This document shows, piece after piece, positions 62,622 through 64,000 of a stretch of 64,000 nt of DNA. Every line of letters starts with the position of its first letter. Within the stretch, counting starts at the first letter, position 1. A program made the position numbers and the translations under genes. This DNA is from Lysobacter panacisoli (lineage in GTDB: Bacteria; Pseudomonadota; Gammaproteobacteria; Xanthomonadales; Xanthomonadaceae), in NCBI RefSeq assembly GCF_009765165.1, contig NZ_VLNU01000001.1:2035001-2099000 (forward strand), read 5' to 3'. The notes beneath the pieces were generated by a model, which saw only the letters and a program-made list of their open reading frames with translations, did not search any database and had not been told where the DNA came from.

Positions 62622-63353
62622 ATGACGAGTGTTGCGATTCCGGTCCTCGGCCTCGCCGTGGTCGACGCCATCAATCCCTCGGCGCTCGCGGTGGCGCTGT
62701 GGTGGCTCGCGCGTCCGGGTGCGACGCCACGGTTGCTCGCGTACATCGCCGGCATCGTGAGCGCATATCTCCCGCTCGGCATCGCGCTGATGCTGGGTGC
62801 GGGCGCAGTGGCGCACCGCTTCGGCGATTCGCTCGACCATCCCGTCGTGCTGTCGTTGCAGCTCGCTATCGGCTTGGCGCTGCTCGGTTACGCCGTGTTT
62901 GCGCCCAAGGCGAAAGCCGCAGCCGACGAACATCGCGAGCCGCGCGTAGGCGGGCTTCTCGGCATGCTGCTGCTGGGCATCACCGTGACCGTGGTGGAAC
63001 TGACGACGGCGATGCCGTACTTCGCGGCGATCGCGGTGATGACCTCGGCGGAACTATCCGTCGCGCAATGGTTGCCGCTGCTCGTCGTCTACAACCTCAT
63101 CTTCATCGCGCCGCCGTTGTTGCTGGTGGCGCTGAACGCAATGTTCGGACGACACCTGCAGGGCCGGTTCGCACACTGGCGCGTGCGCCTGCAGGCCGGC
63201 GCGCGTGAGGCGGGGCTGTGGGTGATGGCACTGGCTGGCGTCGCGCTGGCGGGCGATGCGGTCACACGCTTCATGGGCGAACGCGGCGAGCGCGAACGTG
63301 CCATGCAGTCGATTGTCGCGCCGGCTACGTCGTCTCCGCCAGCGCAAGACTGA
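62622..63353 (+). CDS. GAP-family (LysE-like) membrane protein
   Basis: This 243-aa protein has six hydrophobic helices with the motif DAINPSALAVALWWLA near the start, typical of GAP/Sap and LysE-superfamily transporters, and ELTTAMPYFAAIAVM in the middle. No signal peptide. ATG at 62622, with TACACT at 62584 as possible -10 box. The last 29 nt overlap the end of the opposite-strand CoA-transferase gene. Substrate unknown. Confidence 0.8.
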   Translation: MTSVAIPVLGLAVVDAINPSALAVALWWLARPGATPRLLAYIAGIVSAYLPLGIALMLGAGAVAHRFGDSLDHPVVLSLQLAIGLALLGYAVFAPKAKAAADEHREPRVGGLLGMLLLGITVTVVELTTAMPYFAAIAVMTSAELSVAQWLPLLVVYNLIFIAPPLLLVALNAMFGRHLQGRFAHWRVRLQAGAREAGLWVMALAGVALAGDAVTRFMGERGERERAMQSIVAPATSSPPAQD

Positions 63354-64000
63354 GCAGCCGCGCCTCCAGCCGTTCGCCGAATCCCTGCGGCGATGCGAGG
63401 TCCATGCGCTGCAGCGCCTCGCTGTCGAGCGGATGCGAGCCGAATGCGCGCAGGACGGTGCGCAGCTTGGCGCCGCGCGTCGCGGTGTTTGCCTTCAACC
63501 ACGACAGCGCCTTGACCAGTCGCTGCTCCACCGGCGTGAAATCGCTGCCGAGCGGATAGTCGGGCAGTGCACCATTGCGGCGGAACGGTGCCAGCGCCTT
63601 CGCCAGGACTTCAGGCGTATTGCGCGCCGCGCGCGCGGGCAGGGCGAAATCCGCCCGCAGCTTGCCCGAGCGCTTCGCGCTGTCGAGCAGCGCCTGCTGG
63701 AAACGCGCATCGGCGATGGCCGCCATGCCGATCACGCAGTCCTCGTCGCTGCGGCCGCGGATGTCGGCGATTCCGTACTCGCTGATGTAGGTGTCGCGCA
63801 GGTGCCGCGGGATGGTGGTGTGGCCGTAGTTCCACACCACGTTCGACGTCACCTGGCCGCGCGCCTCGCGACTCGCGCGCAGGAGAAGAACGGAACGTGC
63901 GTCGGGCAATGCGTGCGCCATCGCCACGAAGTTGTACTGCCCGCCGACGCCGGATACGACGCGACCGTCCTCGAGCGCATCCGACACCGCCGCGCCGAGC
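63325..64000 (-). CDS. Acetyl-CoA hydrolase/transferase, C-terminal part (runs off window)
   Basis: At least 225 residues are encoded; the N-terminus lies beyond 64000. Motifs are LGAAVSDAL, SGVGGQYNFVAMAHALPDARS, SNVVWNYGHTT and YISEYGIADIRGRS, typical of the acetyl-CoA hydrolase/transferase C-terminal domain. The last 80 residues are an additional helical tail. It ends with TAG inside the 3' end of the GAP-family gene (29-nt tail-to-tail overlap). Acyl-CoA specificity is unclear. Confidence 0.88.
   Translation of the reverse strand, partial: LGAAVSDALEDGRVVSGVGGQYNFVAMAHALPDARSVLLLRASREARGQVTSNVVWNYGHTTIPRHLRDTYISEYGIADIRGRSDEDCVIGMAAIADARFQQALLDSAKRSGKLRADFALPARAARNTPEVLAKALAPFRRNGALPDYPLGSDFTPVEQRLVKALSWLKANTATRGAKLRTVLRAFGSHPLDSEALQRMDLASPQGFGERLEARLLSLALAETT

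Overview
The window is about 64 kb of GC-rich (roughly 67-70%) bacterial chromosome. It looks like a gammaproteobacterium of the Xanthomonadaceae/Lysobacteraceae type (Lysobacter, Luteimonas, Xanthomonas relatives). The reasons are gene order (fau - 6S RNA - zapA next to ygfB-pepP; gmk-rpoZ-spoT; mrcA divergent from pilMNOPQ; rpmE2 near gltA), the codon bias, and a type IV pilus alignment operon without flagellar genes. This is inferred from gene content and recalled synteny; no database search was run.

Layout. 1-3109: the 3' part of an rRNA operon (23S lacking about 23 nt at its 5' end, 5S, terminator). 3251-7556, minus strand: a Y-family polymerase, rpiA, an EVE-domain gene, fau, 6S RNA, zapA and a zapB-like gene. 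7631-12211, minus: a very large sensor with propeller, PAS, GGDEF and EAL parts. 12313-14268, plus: ygfB-pepP. 14337-21809, minus: pepQ, a DUF1631-PilZ pair, and a compact rph-VOC-rdgB-ABM-hemW run. 21890-26669, plus: yicC-gmk-rpoZ-spoT-ridA. 26739-32862: an accessory-looking block with an AraC-type regulator, a beta-helix lipoprotein, a diheme cytochrome lipoprotein and a TonB-dependent receptor, placed between ridA and recG. 32971-38923: recG, glk, a Tat-exported glycosylasparaginase, cutC and a nucleoside hydrolase. 39004-42280: rpmE2, gltA and two conserved unknowns. 42530-50345: mrcA divergent from pilMNOPQ. 50601-57507: a six-gene MoxR/DUF58/DUF4381/VWA/VWA-TPR/BatD operon. 57558-60335: two tandem DAACS symporters. 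60492-64000: tkt, a GAP-family membrane protein and the C-terminal part of an acetyl-CoA hydrolase/transferase.

Most of the window is core housekeeping, with tight operons and many 1-4 nt overlaps. The parts most worth a second look are: (i) a structured dispersed repeat of about 110 bp with two copies (39421-39529 minus, 50344-50453 plus); (ii) the regulator/beta-helix/cytochrome/receptor block of unknown substrate; (iii) the 6S RNA with its closing stem and -10 box; (iv) the GGDEF-EAL propeller sensor; (v) unusual details in the Bat operon, the PilN/PilO tails and the tandem symporters. There are no insertion sequences, prophage genes, CRISPR arrays or tRNAs that I can support.
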